Shown here in pieces: positions 13,359 through 21,174 of a DNA stretch of 22,842 nt. Numbering within the stretch: the stretch's first letter is position 1; each line of letters opens with the position of its first letter. Source of the stretch: a virus. Under the pieces are notes generated by a model, which was given only the letters and a program-made list of their open reading frames with translations, searched no databases and was not told the DNA's origin. The stretch is taken from positions 1-22,842 of the IMG/VR virus record IMGVR_UViG_3300042691_050911; one strand, written 5' to 3'. Made by a program: the position numbers and the translations under genes.

Positions 13359-14660
13359 ATGGCTAAAATTACTAAAGAAGACGTAGACTACGGAGGAAGA
13401 CGAGAAAGAATGGACCCTAATCTTGAGAGAAGATTAAAGGACCCTGAAGGTTTGTACGCAAAAAATCCTGCAATGAGAAAAGGGGTTCAAGACGTTGAAA
13501 GATTAGTAGGCGCTCGTTTTGGTAAGGTTGCTGACAAACTCAAAGAAGTAACAGGAAATCAAAATATAAGTTCCAAACAAGTTCAAGGGATGATTTATCA
13601 AGAAATGATGCGTCGTCTCCCAAACATTATGAGGATTGAAAACAGACATCGTGATGAATTAGAACAGTTAGCGGTTGATGCTTCTTTGGAAGAATCACAA
13701 GTTCCCGAAGGTTGGTTCGAAATAGAGCCTTACTTGAATCGTGAACCAATTGATGTATCAAATTTTAGATATGAGCCTGAAGAAGATGAAGAGGAAGAGG
13801 AGGAAAAAGAAAAAAAACCTAAACCTCAAATTCCTTCTTTTGATGTAGAAGACTTAACAGATGAAGAAGAACTCGAATTAGAAAAACACAAGAGAAATAT
13901 TATCAATGCTATCATTCAGGGAGCAGCAAAAAAGGGACATTACATTTTCCAAAAACCTGAAGTAAAGGATAGACTTGATGCAATTGACCCAAGTTTATAC
14001 GGAGATTATTTGGGTATCATGGCAATCAATGATTTTCTTTATTTTACAATGGACCAAATGATTGAGATGATGAGTCAAACTGGTCAGGGTGTTGCAGGTA
14101 AAGTTGAATTAGAGGATACAGATGACGATAATGAAGACGAACAAGAAGGAGAAGAAAAACCTGATACAAAAATAAAAGCATACGGTGCAATTTTTCCAAT
14201 TTTGTGTCACGAAATCATTAAAGGTTTAGAAGAAGCTAAAGGTAGACACGGTTTACCAAAAGACCCAGAAATGAGACAGAAAGTTATGGGTCAAGTAGAC
14301 TTATTGTCCAATGAACCAATGCAATTAAGGATAGGTCCTGAAATTGTTGAAAAAATCAGATTTGCTTTACCTGATGCTATGTTTGATGATTCTAACAAAG
14401 GTTTAATAAACTGGTTCCATATTCTATTATACCAAATACCAGCTAAAGAATTTCTCGATATAATTGGAAACGCGATATCTGAAGATGCGTCCAAAGTCAA
14501 GAAAGCAACTTCAAGATTCGAAGAAATCATGAAAGAAGCCATCGAAATGAAACAGGAATTCGATGAATACAAAGAAGAAAAAGGTGATGATTCAAGTGAT
14601 GATGACGAAGACGACTTGGATGATTTTTTGGGTAGTTTAGGTATATCGAGACCTAAATAA
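13359..14660 (+). CDS. Uncharacterised late phage protein before the terminase, 433 residues
   Basis: No family is recognised. The N-terminal 120 residues are helical and basic (RRERMDPNLERRLKDPEG, MIYQEMMRRLPNIMRIENRH). An acidic linker (EPEEDEEEEEEKEKKPKP, about 139-156) leads to a helical domain at 165-240 (HKRNIINAIIQGAAKKGHYIF). A second acidic linker separates a third domain (about 275-400) with AYGAIFPILCHEIIKGLEEAKGRHG-like helices and NWFHILLYQIPAKEFLDIIG (split here as seen in the sequence). The end is again acidic (SSDDDEDDLDDFLGSLG). Its place directly before terL, 7 bp away, is where small terminase or head-completion genes sit in some T4-like phages, but the sequence does not resemble gp16. 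Confidence 0.8.
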   Translation: MAKITKEDVDYGGRRERMDPNLERRLKDPEGLYAKNPAMRKGVQDVERLVGARFGKVADKLKEVTGNQNISSKQVQGMIYQEMMRRLPNIMRIENRHRDELEQLAVDASLEESQVPEGWFEIEPYLNREPIDVSNFRYEPEEDEEEEEEKEKKPKPQIPSFDVEDLTDEEELELEKHKRNIINAIIQGAAKKGHYIFQKPEVKDRLDAIDPSLYGDYLGIMAINDFLYFTMDQMIEMMSQTGQGVAGKVELEDTDDDNEDEQEGEEKPDTKIKAYGAIFPILCHEIIKGLEEAKGRHGLPKDPEMRQKVMGQVDLLSNEPMQLRIGPEIVEKIRFALPDAMFDDSNKGLINWFHILLYQIPAKEFLDIIGNAISEDASKVKKATSRFEEIMKEAIEMKQEFDEYKEEKGDDSSDDDEDDLDDFLGSLGISRPK

Positions 14661-14667
14661 TTTACCT

Positions 14668-16422
14668 GTGACTAAAGAACAATTAATTATTGAGGTAACC
14701 AAATGTATGAGGAATACTCCTTATGCGTTGAGAACATATTTACAAACTTACGATAATACAGTTTCGAAATATGTTCCTTTGGATTTATTCCCTGACCAAG
14801 TAAGTTTGATTGAAGATTACGATTCATTCAATGAAAATATTGCCTTAAAATATAGACAGGCGGGTGTGTCCACAGTAACTGCTGCATGGGCTTCAAAAAA
14901 ATTAGTTTTTGCTAAAAAACAAAAACCCGAAAAAATCCTGATTATTGCTAACAAACTTGACACTTCTGTTGAGATGGCAAATAAAATCAGGAATTTTACT
15001 GAACAATGGCCTTCTTGGGTCGGTGTTGGTTTTTCTTCAGATAAAAATTCACAGCGACATTTTAAACTCACAAATGATTGTGAAGTAAAGGCGGTTGCGA
15101 CCTCAAAAGACGCACTACGTGGTTACACCCCTACAATACTGATATTTGATGAGGCAGCGTTCATTGAGGCTGACAATGACTTTTGGTCTGCGTGTATGGC
15201 CTCACTATCTACAGGAGGTAAAGTAATTGTTGTTTCCACACCTAATGGATACGACCCAATTTATTACGAAATCTACGACCAAGCATTAAGAAATATGAAT
15301 GAATTCAAAATTTCTGAAATGTATTGGTATCGTGACCCACGTTACACAAAAGACCTTTATATGGTCAAAACAAACGATTTAGTACACTTCTTATTGAATA
15401 GAGAAGATTATCCAAAAGATACAGTTGTAGACTTATCGGTAGAAAATCCATATGAAAGAGACCATTCAATTACCACAGAGTATATTTCAAAAGGTTACAA
15501 ACCATGTTCCTCTTGGTTTGAAGGAATGGTGAAAAAATTGAAATTTGACAGAAGAAAAGTTGCTCAAGAATTGGAGTGTAATTTCTTGGGTTCTGGAGAT
15601 AACGTGTTTGAATCTGAATTGATGCAGAACATATCTCACAATCAATTGAGAGACCCGTCGGCTAAACTTATGGGTGGAGCCTTATGGATTTTTAAAGAGC
15701 CTGAAAATAACCACAAATACGTTATGGGGGTGGATGTATCAAGAGGAGATTCAGAAGATTTTTCATGTATCCAAATTATTGATTTTGATGAACGTGAGCA
15801 AGTTTTGGAATATGTCGGAAAAGTTCCTCCAGATGTGATTGCTGAAATTGCTTTTAAATGGGGGTCAATGTACAATGCTTATTGTGTAATTGACATCACT
15901 GGTGGGATGGGAGTTTCAACTGCTCGAAAAATGCAAGAAATGAATTATCCGTCAGGACTGTATGTTGACAATATTGACCCTTCCAAGAAATGGAAATATG
16001 ACCCAAAATTAAATGAAAAAATACCAGGAATAAATTTTAACTCCAAGAGGGTACAAATAATTTCAGCCTTCGAAGAAGCGGTCAGACACAGTTTCAAAAT
16101 TTATTCGAATCGTCTTTACAATGAGATGAATACTTTCATTTATGTCAATGGTAGACCTGACCATCAGAAGGGTCATCATGATGATTGTATAATGGCTATG
16201 TCAATGGCAATATACGTAGCGGAAAAATCATTTCAATCTTTACAAAAAGTAGTTAATCACACCAAAGCAATGCTCAATTCTTGGGCTACGTTTACTTCAG
16301 AGAATAAAAATACGTCCCAGTTTTTTAACCCAATGGTACCACAATCAAACGGTTCTAATGGTCCTAATAGACAAGGTCCAACAAGGGATGATTATCAAAA
16401 ATATAAGTGGTTATTTAGTTGA
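14668..16422 (+). CDS. terL: Terminase large subunit (T4 gp17-like)
   Basis: 584 residues; the motor that cuts and pumps DNA into the prohead. ATPase domain: Walker A KYRQAGVST (61-69, with the Q-x-G-x-S/T form of terminases), Walker B ILIFDEAAF (157-165), coupling motif VSTPNG (189-194). Nuclease domain of RNase H fold: Asp356 in MGVDVSRGDSEDFS, Asp409 in CVIDITGG, and Asp505/Asp506 in GHHDDCIMAMS, giving the usual three acidic metal ligands. The C-terminal tail is rich in Asn, Ser and Pro. The chosen start is GTG at 14668, 7 bp after the upstream stop; the next in-frame ATG is 13 codons later at KCM. A hairpin-forming inverted repeat overlaps the stop codon. Confidence 0.96.
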   Translation: MTKEQLIIEVTKCMRNTPYALRTYLQTYDNTVSKYVPLDLFPDQVSLIEDYDSFNENIALKYRQAGVSTVTAAWASKKLVFAKKQKPEKILIIANKLDTSVEMANKIRNFTEQWPSWVGVGFSSDKNSQRHFKLTNDCEVKAVATSKDALRGYTPTILIFDEAAFIEADNDFWSACMASLSTGGKVIVVSTPNGYDPIYYEIYDQALRNMNEFKISEMYWYRDPRYTKDLYMVKTNDLVHFLLNREDYPKDTVVDLSVENPYERDHSITTEYISKGYKPCSSWFEGMVKKLKFDRRKVAQELECNFLGSGDNVFESELMQNISHNQLRDPSAKLMGGALWIFKEPENNHKYVMGVDVSRGDSEDFSCIQIIDFDEREQVLEYVGKVPPDVIAEIAFKWGSMYNAYCVIDITGGMGVSTARKMQEMNYPSGLYVDNIDPSKKWKYDPKLNEKIPGINFNSKRVQIISAFEEAVRHSFKIYSNRLYNEMNTFIYVNGRPDHQKGHHDDCIMAMSMAIYVAEKSFQSLQKVVNHTKAMLNSWATFTSENKNTSQFFNPMVPQSNGSNGPNRQGPTRDDYQKYKWLFS

Positions 16423-16441
16423 TAATAACTATTTATTATCA
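16420..16441 (+). repeat. Inverted repeat at the terL stop, containing a TATTTATT motif
   Basis: TGATAATA (16420-16427) and TATTATCA (16434-16441) are perfect complements around a 6-nt loop. The terL stop TGA is the first three bases and TATTTATT (16430-16437) spans the loop and right arm. No T run follows, so it is not a standard terminator. Confidence 0.55.
16430..16437 (+). promoter_or_regulatory. TATTTATT motif before the portal gene
   Basis: TATTTATT lies 28 nt before the portal ATG at 16466, inside the inverted repeat that overlaps the terL stop codon. Confidence 0.5.
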
Positions 16442-16465
16442 CAAGGTAAGAAGTAAAATTGAATA

Positions 16466-18325
16466 ATGGCTGAAAATAACTTAACGGTTTGGCAAAGGTT
16501 GTCCCAAACTTTTGGACCCAATTCATTATTAGGACAAGATGTTCCAACATTCAAATTCGATAAAAAAGAATTGTTGAGAACTAAAAGTAGGGACGAATAT
16601 GAGCGTGAAAAATTACAGGCTCAACAAACTTTCTATTTAACAAACCAATGGGCTAAAGTAGAAAATAATCTATACTCACAGGCCATCTATTACGAACCTT
16701 CGAGATTATCGTCACAATATGATTATGAATCGATGGAGTATACTCCTGAAATTTCCGCAGCTTTGGATATATACGCTGAAGAATCTACCACAACAAATGA
16801 AGATGGATTTATACTACAAATTTACTCGGAATCAAAAAGAATCAAAGCGGTTCTAGCGGACCTTTTTAACAATACTTTGGACATTAACACCAATTTACCT
16901 ATGTGGACAAGAAATACGTGTAAATTTGGTGATAATTTCGTTTATCTCAAACTTGACCCTGAAAAAGGGATTGTTGGATGTCAACAACTCCCAACAATTG
17001 AAATTGAAAGACACGAAGTTGGTGCTTCAAATAAAATTTTGGCACCTTCACAGGAAAAACCTGAAAAACCAAAAGCACTACAATTCACATGGAAAAACAA
17101 AAACATGGAGTTTCAGTCATGGGAAATTGCTCACTTTAGACTTTTGGGCGATGATAGGAAACTTCCTTATGGAACTTCAATGTTGGAAAAAGCTAGAAGA
17201 ATTTGGAAACAATTATTGTTGTCAGAAGACGCTATGTTGATATATAGAACATCAAGAGCACCTGAAAGAAGAATGTTCAAAGTGTTTGTTGGAAACATGA
17301 ATGATGATGATGTTGAAGCATATGTACAGAGAGTTGCCAATAAATTTAAAAGAGAACAAATTGTTGATAGTAGAACAGGTAACGTGGACATGAGATTTAA
17401 CCAAATGGCTGTTGACCAAGACTACTTCATACCTGTTCGTGACCCAGCAGCTCCTGACCCAATCACTACTTTACCAGGAGCAACAAACTTATCAGAGATA
17501 GCTGATATTGAGTACATACAAAAGAAATTATTAACCGCTCTTCGTGTACCCAAAGCGTTTTTGGGATTTGAAGAAGTTGTTGGTGATGGTAAAAATTTAT
17601 CATTACAAGATATAAGATTTGCTCGTACCATCAACAGAATTCAAAAAAGTATGTTGGCAGAACTTAATAAAATTGCCATTATACACTTATTCCTTTTAGG
17701 TTTTGAAGATGAATTGGGTAATTTCACTTTGGGACTCACAAACCCATCTACACAAGCTGACTTACTCAAAATCGACGTTTGGAAAGAAAAAATTTTATTA
17801 TACAAAGATTTAGTAGCTGACCCTGGTAATGGAATACAAGCCACATCATCCACTTGGGCGAAGAAACATATATTTGGATGGTCTGATGAAGAAATTAGAT
17901 TGGATTTACAACAACAAAGAATTGAAAGAGCTGTAGGTGAAGAACTTAAAGCAACTCCGACGGTTATTAGTAAAACGGGAGTATTTGATAATATCGACAA
18001 ACTTTATGGTAGTCAGACGGGAGGCACTGCTACAGCAACCACTGGTGAAGAACCATCACCAGACATGGGAGGAGCTCCAATTGGAGGGGAAGCCCCTCTA
18101 ACTCCACCGGCTGGAGGGCCTGAACTCGGAGGAGAGGAAACACCGCCACCACCTGAACCCGAACCAGCAGCAGGAGGAGTAGTAACTCCTGAATCTGTAA
18201 AAAAAGATATGAATATTCTTTTGGAGGGAAATTTTATTCGAGGTTCGGCAATTATAGATTTAGGCCAAGCACAAGATTCTTTGGGTAAAATTTCTGAAGA
18301 ATTAGATAAGTTACTAGATTCATAA
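16466..18325 (+). CDS. Portal protein (T4 gp20-like)
   Basis: 619 residues; the dodecameric ring at the head vertex through which DNA passes and on which the head assembles. Evidence: gene order (terminase, portal, protease, scaffold, capsid), size near T4 gp20 (about 520) plus a tail, and portal-like segments such as YTPEISAALDIYAEESTT (93-110), MWTRNTCKFGDNFVYLK, HFRLLGDDRKLPYGTSMLEKARR-type block (the PYGxSxLxxARxxW pattern), RAPERRMFKVFVGN and VPKAFLGFEEVVGDG. Extra compared with T4 is a Gly/Pro/Glu-rich linker at about 515-575 and a final helix of 40 residues ending LDKLLDS. The tail could contact the scaffold or the terminase. Start ATG is the first in frame and follows an A-rich leader. 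Confidence 0.93.
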   Translation: MAENNLTVWQRLSQTFGPNSLLGQDVPTFKFDKKELLRTKSRDEYEREKLQAQQTFYLTNQWAKVENNLYSQAIYYEPSRLSSQYDYESMEYTPEISAALDIYAEESTTTNEDGFILQIYSESKRIKAVLADLFNNTLDINTNLPMWTRNTCKFGDNFVYLKLDPEKGIVGCQQLPTIEIERHEVGASNKILAPSQEKPEKPKALQFTWKNKNMEFQSWEIAHFRLLGDDRKLPYGTSMLEKARRIWKQLLLSEDAMLIYRTSRAPERRMFKVFVGNMNDDDVEAYVQRVANKFKREQIVDSRTGNVDMRFNQMAVDQDYFIPVRDPAAPDPITTLPGATNLSEIADIEYIQKKLLTALRVPKAFLGFEEVVGDGKNLSLQDIRFARTINRIQKSMLAELNKIAIIHLFLLGFEDELGNFTLGLTNPSTQADLLKIDVWKEKILLYKDLVADPGNGIQATSSTWAKKHIFGWSDEEIRLDLQQQRIERAVGEELKATPTVISKTGVFDNIDKLYGSQTGGTATATTGEEPSPDMGGAPIGGEAPLTPPAGGPELGGEETPPPPEPEPAAGGVVTPESVKKDMNILLEGNFIRGSAIIDLGQAQDSLGKISEELDKLLDS

Positions 18326-18333
18326 TATTTATT
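18326..18333 (+). promoter_or_regulatory. TATTTATT motif before the 232-residue gene
   Basis: TATTTATT starts at the last base of the portal stop region and ends 15 nt before the ATG at 18349. Confidence 0.5.
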
Positions 18334-18348
18334 TGGAAAGCCCAAATA

Positions 18349-19047
18349 ATGACCTTCGGAAAAGTAAAAACACTTATTGAGAATAGGTTAATAGAATCCT
18401 ATCAGAACCAAGAAAATTTCAAGAAATTGTTACGTGAATTTAAACACAATGTTCTTGAAAATAAAAATTTATCAAAGATTTATTCTTTGTACGACCAATT
18501 GAGTACACCACAAGGTCTATCTGAATCTGATGCTAAAGAATTCATTAGTGAAGGAGTTTCTCTTATCCAAAATTTGTTATCGAAAATCAAAATGCCAATA
18601 ACTATCACAGAAGTAAAAGATAACTCTTACGAAGATATTGACACATTAGTTTACACAGCCAAGATTAGTTTGAAAGAAAGAGTTGAAGCAAAGAAAAATA
18701 TTGTGGCAATTCTCACATCTAACAAAACCTCGATGAAAGAATCAATCAATCTTCCTATAAAATCGATGGTTACAATTGCAAATCAGACACTGAACAATTT
18801 CCTTACTACAATGGATGAATCTTCTAGGAAAGAATTTATGAATCTCATTTCTGAGGATTCAAATACTTTGGAAACAAAGTATGAAAGTCTTAAAGAAAAA
18901 ACTATCTTGAAACTCAACTCAATTTTGGAAAATGAAGAAGAGTTCGAATTGAAAACAAAATTAGCTGAAACAATCGATAGAATTAAGAAAGAAAAATTTG
19001 ACCAAGTTAATTTCTTGAAATTAAAAAACTTGGAAGAATCAATTTGA
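18349..19047 (+). CDS. Uncharacterised helical phage protein, 232 residues
   Basis: The protein is nearly all predicted helix and strongly charged: MTFGKVKTLIENRLIESYQN, FKKLLREFKHNVLENKNLSKIY, then ESDAKEFISEGVSLIQNLLSKI, with a Thr/Ile-rich centre (PITITEVKDNSYEDID) and a coiled-coil end (KTKLAETIDRIKKEKFDQVN). It lies between portal and prohead protease, a place held by small core proteins (gp67/gp68) in T4, but it is larger and I see no sequence link to them. Its last 9 bases overlap the 3' end of the convergent bS21 gene, and its transcript would end at a hairpin inside that gene. A role in the prohead core is a guess from position and helical content. Confidence 0.8.
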   Translation: MTFGKVKTLIENRLIESYQNQENFKKLLREFKHNVLENKNLSKIYSLYDQLSTPQGLSESDAKEFISEGVSLIQNLLSKIKMPITITEVKDNSYEDIDTLVYTAKISLKERVEAKKNIVAILTSNKTSMKESINLPIKSMVTIANQTLNNFLTTMDESSRKEFMNLISEDSNTLETKYESLKEKTILKLNSILENEEEFELKTKLAETIDRIKKEKFDQVNFLKLKNLEESI

Positions 19048-19224
19048 TTTCTTTTTTTGTACGTAAATTGCCTTTAGAATCTGTGACCTTCTTTTCACAG
19101 ATTTTTTTTTGTACTCTTTCCTTTCAGTCAGAATTTGATTTTGTTTGGTTTTGATGACTTTCGATTTTAATTGTTTTAAAGCTTTTTCCAAGTTATCACC
19201 ACCTTTAATTTCAATAATTAACAT
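19039..19224 (-). CDS. rpsU: Ribosomal protein bS21 homologue
   Basis: 61 residues, start MLIIEIKGGDNLEKALKQLK, end KAIYVQKKKSN. It has the bS21 layout: an N-terminal strand (IIEIKGGDNLEKALKQ, matching the bacterial V-x-E-x-E-x-L-x-x-A-L-x-x-[FL]K pattern), a basic helix (LTERKEYKKK) and the signature SVKRRSQILKAIY (41-53). bS21 sits on the 30S platform near the 3' end of 16S rRNA. In Flavobacterium, bS21 is part of the pocket that hides the anti-Shine-Dalgarno sequence. Phage-borne bS21 genes are known from metagenomic phages. It is the only minus-strand gene in the late cluster and overlaps the convergent gene by 9 bp. No Shine-Dalgarno sequence precedes its ATG. Confidence 0.93.
   Translation of the reverse strand: MLIIEIKGGDNLEKALKQLKSKVIKTKQNQILTERKEYKKKSVKRRSQILKAIYVQKKKSN
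19078..19110 (+). terminator. Intrinsic terminator on + strand, inside the antisense bS21 gene
   Basis: AATCTGTGA (19078-19086) pairs with TCACAGATT (19095-19103) around an 8-nt loop, and TTTTTTT follows. It would end the portal-side transcript 31 bp after its last stop codon. On the other strand the same bases encode the conserved KKSVKRRSQI segment of bS21, where the A run comes before the hairpin and would not terminate. Confidence 0.75.
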
Positions 19225-19263
19225 ATACTACAAATATCTTGTTTTTTGTTAAATTTTTGACTT

Positions 19264-19282
19264 ATAGGTTTTATAGACCTAT
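19264..19282. repeat. Inverted repeat between bS21 and the 144-residue gene
   Basis: ATAGGT (19264-19269) and ACCTAT (19277-19282) are complementary with a 7-nt loop. On the minus strand it would lie in the bS21 leader about 40 nt before the ATG; on the + strand a short T run follows, so a weak terminator or an operator are both possible. Confidence 0.35.
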
Positions 19283-19317
19283 TTTTATCAAAATAAACTT
19301 CGATAATATGAAATTTA

Positions 19318-19752
19318 ATGAAGAAAGGAAAAAGTGTAAAGTTGAATCTATTCAATCCGATAAAGTCAATATATGGAACAGTTGATTCAAAAAACTTAAA
19401 ATCAGTATACATAAACATTCAATCATGGGTTACTCCAAAATTTGAATACGACAATTGGAACAGAGTTGTTTGTAATTTAAGCAGAGAAATAAAACATTCA
19501 GTTTATAATTCAATCTCACCTACAGTTTTCAAAGACAATAGTATTGTTGATTTGGATTTAAGGACAAGTGGCATATCTCACGGCAAGAAATCATTTTTTA
19601 ATCTTGAGGTAAACTTATTTGTAAACTGTGAAACAGACTTCAAGTCAATTGAGTTAAAAGATTCTGTAAAAACAATTGTTAAAACAATTTTCAAAGAAAA
19701 TATAATCAACAATCAATATTTTGTGTTTTCTACCTCCAAGAAAGAAAAGTAA
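19318..19752 (+). CDS. Uncharacterised phage protein, 144 residues
   Basis: I do not recognise it. It begins MKKGKSVKLNLFNPIKSIYG and reads as a mixed alpha/beta protein: strands SVYINIQSWV and SFFNLEVNLFVNC, a central NWNRVVCNLSREIKHSVYNS helix and a SIVDLDLRTSGISHGKKS loop, ending in a basic tail. An ATG at 19309 is out of frame with it. There is only a loose TATTTTTAT match upstream (about 19280) and no Shine-Dalgarno site. It is between bS21 and the prohead protease. The pattern of hydrophobic strands suggests a folded structural or assembly protein, with no further clue. Confidence 0.75.
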   Translation: MKKGKSVKLNLFNPIKSIYGTVDSKNLKSVYINIQSWVTPKFEYDNWNRVVCNLSREIKHSVYNSISPTVFKDNSIVDLDLRTSGISHGKKSFFNLEVNLFVNCETDFKSIELKDSVKTIVKTIFKENIINNQYFVFSTSKKEK

Positions 19753-19771
19753 ATAAACTTATATTTCTCAA

Positions 19772-19779
19772 TATTTATA
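19772..19779 (+). promoter_or_regulatory. TATTTATA motif before the prohead protease
   Basis: A perfect TATTTATA ends 12 nt before the ATG at 19792, followed by ACAAAAAG, which also follows the copy at 20793. Confidence 0.55.
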
Positions 19780-19791
19780 ACAAAAAGCCTA

Positions 19792-20508
19792 ATGAAACAA
19801 TTGAGAATATTAGAGGCAAACGAACTTGGACACGGTATATTAATTGAGATGGACGCTGGGTTTGTTTCACCTAAAGACAAACTTAACATCGAAATTTTAA
19901 GGGAATCACAAAACTTGGACTATCGTAATCCATTCGAATTTTATGCTGTTCTTCAGAAATATAATACACCAAATAGGAATGGAAGGTTTTATCCCGAAAC
20001 TATTCTAAAAAGAGAAGCCGATAAATACAAAACGGCAATTTCGAAAGGTCTTTCAACCTCTGAATTGAATCACCCAGAATCATCTTTAATTGATTTGGAT
20101 AGAGTTTCCCATCTTATAACTGATATATGGTGGGACAAAAATATTCTTATGGGTAAATTGAAACTATTAACAACTCCAGGTTTCCATGAAAGAGGGATTG
20201 TGTCATCAAAAGGAGACGTTGCCGCGAATCTCATGAGACAAGGAGTTACTCTTGGTATATCCTCAAGGGGTGTGGGTTCACTAAAAAAAGTAGGTGAAAG
20301 AAACGAAGTACAAGATGACTTCGAGTTAATTTGTTTTGATTTAGTGTCTTCACCTTCTACTCCTGGCGCATATCTTTTTTCAAACAAAGATGATAGAGAC
20401 AAATATGAAGAAAACTTGGAAGAGGAAAAATTAGAAAAAGTCAAAGAACAAGAAGTTGGAAAATCTATTGATTTAATGAAAAAATTAACTCATTATTTGA
20501 GTAAATAA
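19792..20508 (+). CDS. Prohead maturation protease (T4 gp21-like)
   Basis: 238 residues. Conserved blocks: NTPNRNGRFYPETIL (58-72), matching the N-x-N-G-R-x-Y-P start of phage prohead proteases; ELNHPES (91-97) with the likely catalytic His94; LGISSRGVGS (154-163) with the catalytic Ser at 157 or 158; and CFDLVSSPSTPGA (181-193), which holds a conserved Asp and substrate-site Pro. The enzyme is packed in the prohead core, removes the scaffold and trims the capsid protein before DNA packaging. A charged C-terminal tail (EENLEEEKLEKVKEQEVG) and final helix probably hold it in the core. It lies before the scaffold and capsid genes, as expected. Confidence 0.92.
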   Translation: MKQLRILEANELGHGILIEMDAGFVSPKDKLNIEILRESQNLDYRNPFEFYAVLQKYNTPNRNGRFYPETILKREADKYKTAISKGLSTSELNHPESSLIDLDRVSHLITDIWWDKNILMGKLKLLTTPGFHERGIVSSKGDVAANLMRQGVTLGISSRGVGSLKKVGERNEVQDDFELICFDLVSSPSTPGAYLFSNKDDRDKYEENLEEEKLEKVKEQEVGKSIDLMKKLTHYLSK

Positions 20509-20517
20509 TTTTAATTT

Positions 20518-20727
20518 ATGGATGAAAAATTTTTTGTCGCAAAAATTACCTATGACCTCCCCGATGAAAATTCAGGAAAAATAAAAAAAATCAGAGAGGA
20601 AAAATTAGTAAAAGGGTTTTCAGTGACGGATGTTGAAGCAAAAGTCACAAAAAGGTATGAAAGTTTTTCTCATGATTGGAGAATTACATCAGTATCCGAA
20701 AGTAAAATCGATGAAGTTATAAAATAA
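20518..20727 (+). CDS. DUF4494-like small protein, 69 residues
   Basis: Residues 5-65 follow a pattern I associate with DUF4494, found mainly in Bacteroidota: FFVAKITYDLPDENSGKIKK, then an R-E-E-K-L-V-K-G-F-S-V-T-D-V-E-A-K-V stretch (the 'YLVDA-SFTEAEA' block) and WRITSVSESKIDEV. Function of the family is unknown. Its gene starts 9 bp after the prohead protease and ends at a strong terminator, so both genes probably share a transcript. The match is from memory and rests on one block, so the family name is tentative while the gene itself is well supported. Confidence 0.7.
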   Translation: MDEKFFVAKITYDLPDENSGKIKKIREEKLVKGFSVTDVEAKVTKRYESFSHDWRITSVSESKIDEVIK

Positions 20728-20751
20728 GTGGTCTATGACCACTTTTTTTTT
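20726..20751 (+). terminator. Strong terminator after the protease transcript
   Basis: AAGTGGTC pairs with GACCACTT around a TAT loop, followed by a run of seven more T. It begins at the last stop codon and separates the protease pair from the next gene. Confidence 0.88.
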
Positions 20752-20792
20752 GTATCTAATATAGAATCGAAAGAGTTTTTATCTAAAGGAAA

Positions 20793-20800
20793 TATTTATT
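20793..20800 (+). promoter_or_regulatory. TATTTATT motif before the 110-residue gene
   Basis: TATTTATT ends 12 nt before the ATG at 20813, just after a terminator, exactly where a new promoter would be needed. It is followed by ACAAAAAG as at 19772. Confidence 0.6.
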
Positions 20801-20812
20801 ACAAAAAGTATA

Positions 20813-21145
20813 ATGTATTTTTATGTAACAAGTAAGGTGGGGCAAGATACTATTTCGAGATTAGTCAATGCCGCATCATGGTCTAACTGTCTTTCTTATT
20901 TGGAAGGTACAGGAGAAGACATCCAATCTATAGGGATAGTTTCCCCTAACGTAACAGTAGTTGTAAACAATCCGTCTTCAAATACCTGTTACAATATTAC
21001 CTTAAAAGACCAAACAACTGAAGCTAATTCTACCTTTATTTTGGTAGATAATTCTTACACATCGGTCCAAAATTGGATTTCCCAACAAACGAATAAATTC
21101 CCAACAATTTTGCAACAGCAGGAAAAAAGTTACGTAACAGTATAA
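20813..21145 (+). CDS. Uncharacterised small phage protein, 110 residues
   Basis: The N-terminal half is MYFYVTSKVGQDTISRLVNA, then WSNCLSYLEGTGEDIQSIGIV; the second half is strand-rich (VTVVVNN, CYNITLKDQ, STFILVDN) and ends in a helix, NWISQQTNKFPTILQQQ. Two Cys residues are present. There is no charge bias, signal or membrane segment. It is a single-gene unit between a terminator and the next TATTTATA motif, which suggests separate and perhaps strong late expression, as for a decoration protein. That role is inferred from context only. Confidence 0.75.
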   Translation: MYFYVTSKVGQDTISRLVNAASWSNCLSYLEGTGEDIQSIGIVSPNVTVVVNNPSSNTCYNITLKDQTTEANSTFILVDNSYTSVQNWISQQTNKFPTILQQQEKSYVTV

Positions 21146-21174
21146 TGATTACTAACTTTTTTTGTATTTGCCAC

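Noticed and set aside
14668-14706. A later ATG start for the terminase
   Set aside because: The GTG at 14668 keeps the N-terminal helix and gives a tight 7-bp spacing to the gene before; starting at the next ATG would drop 13 residues with no clear gain.
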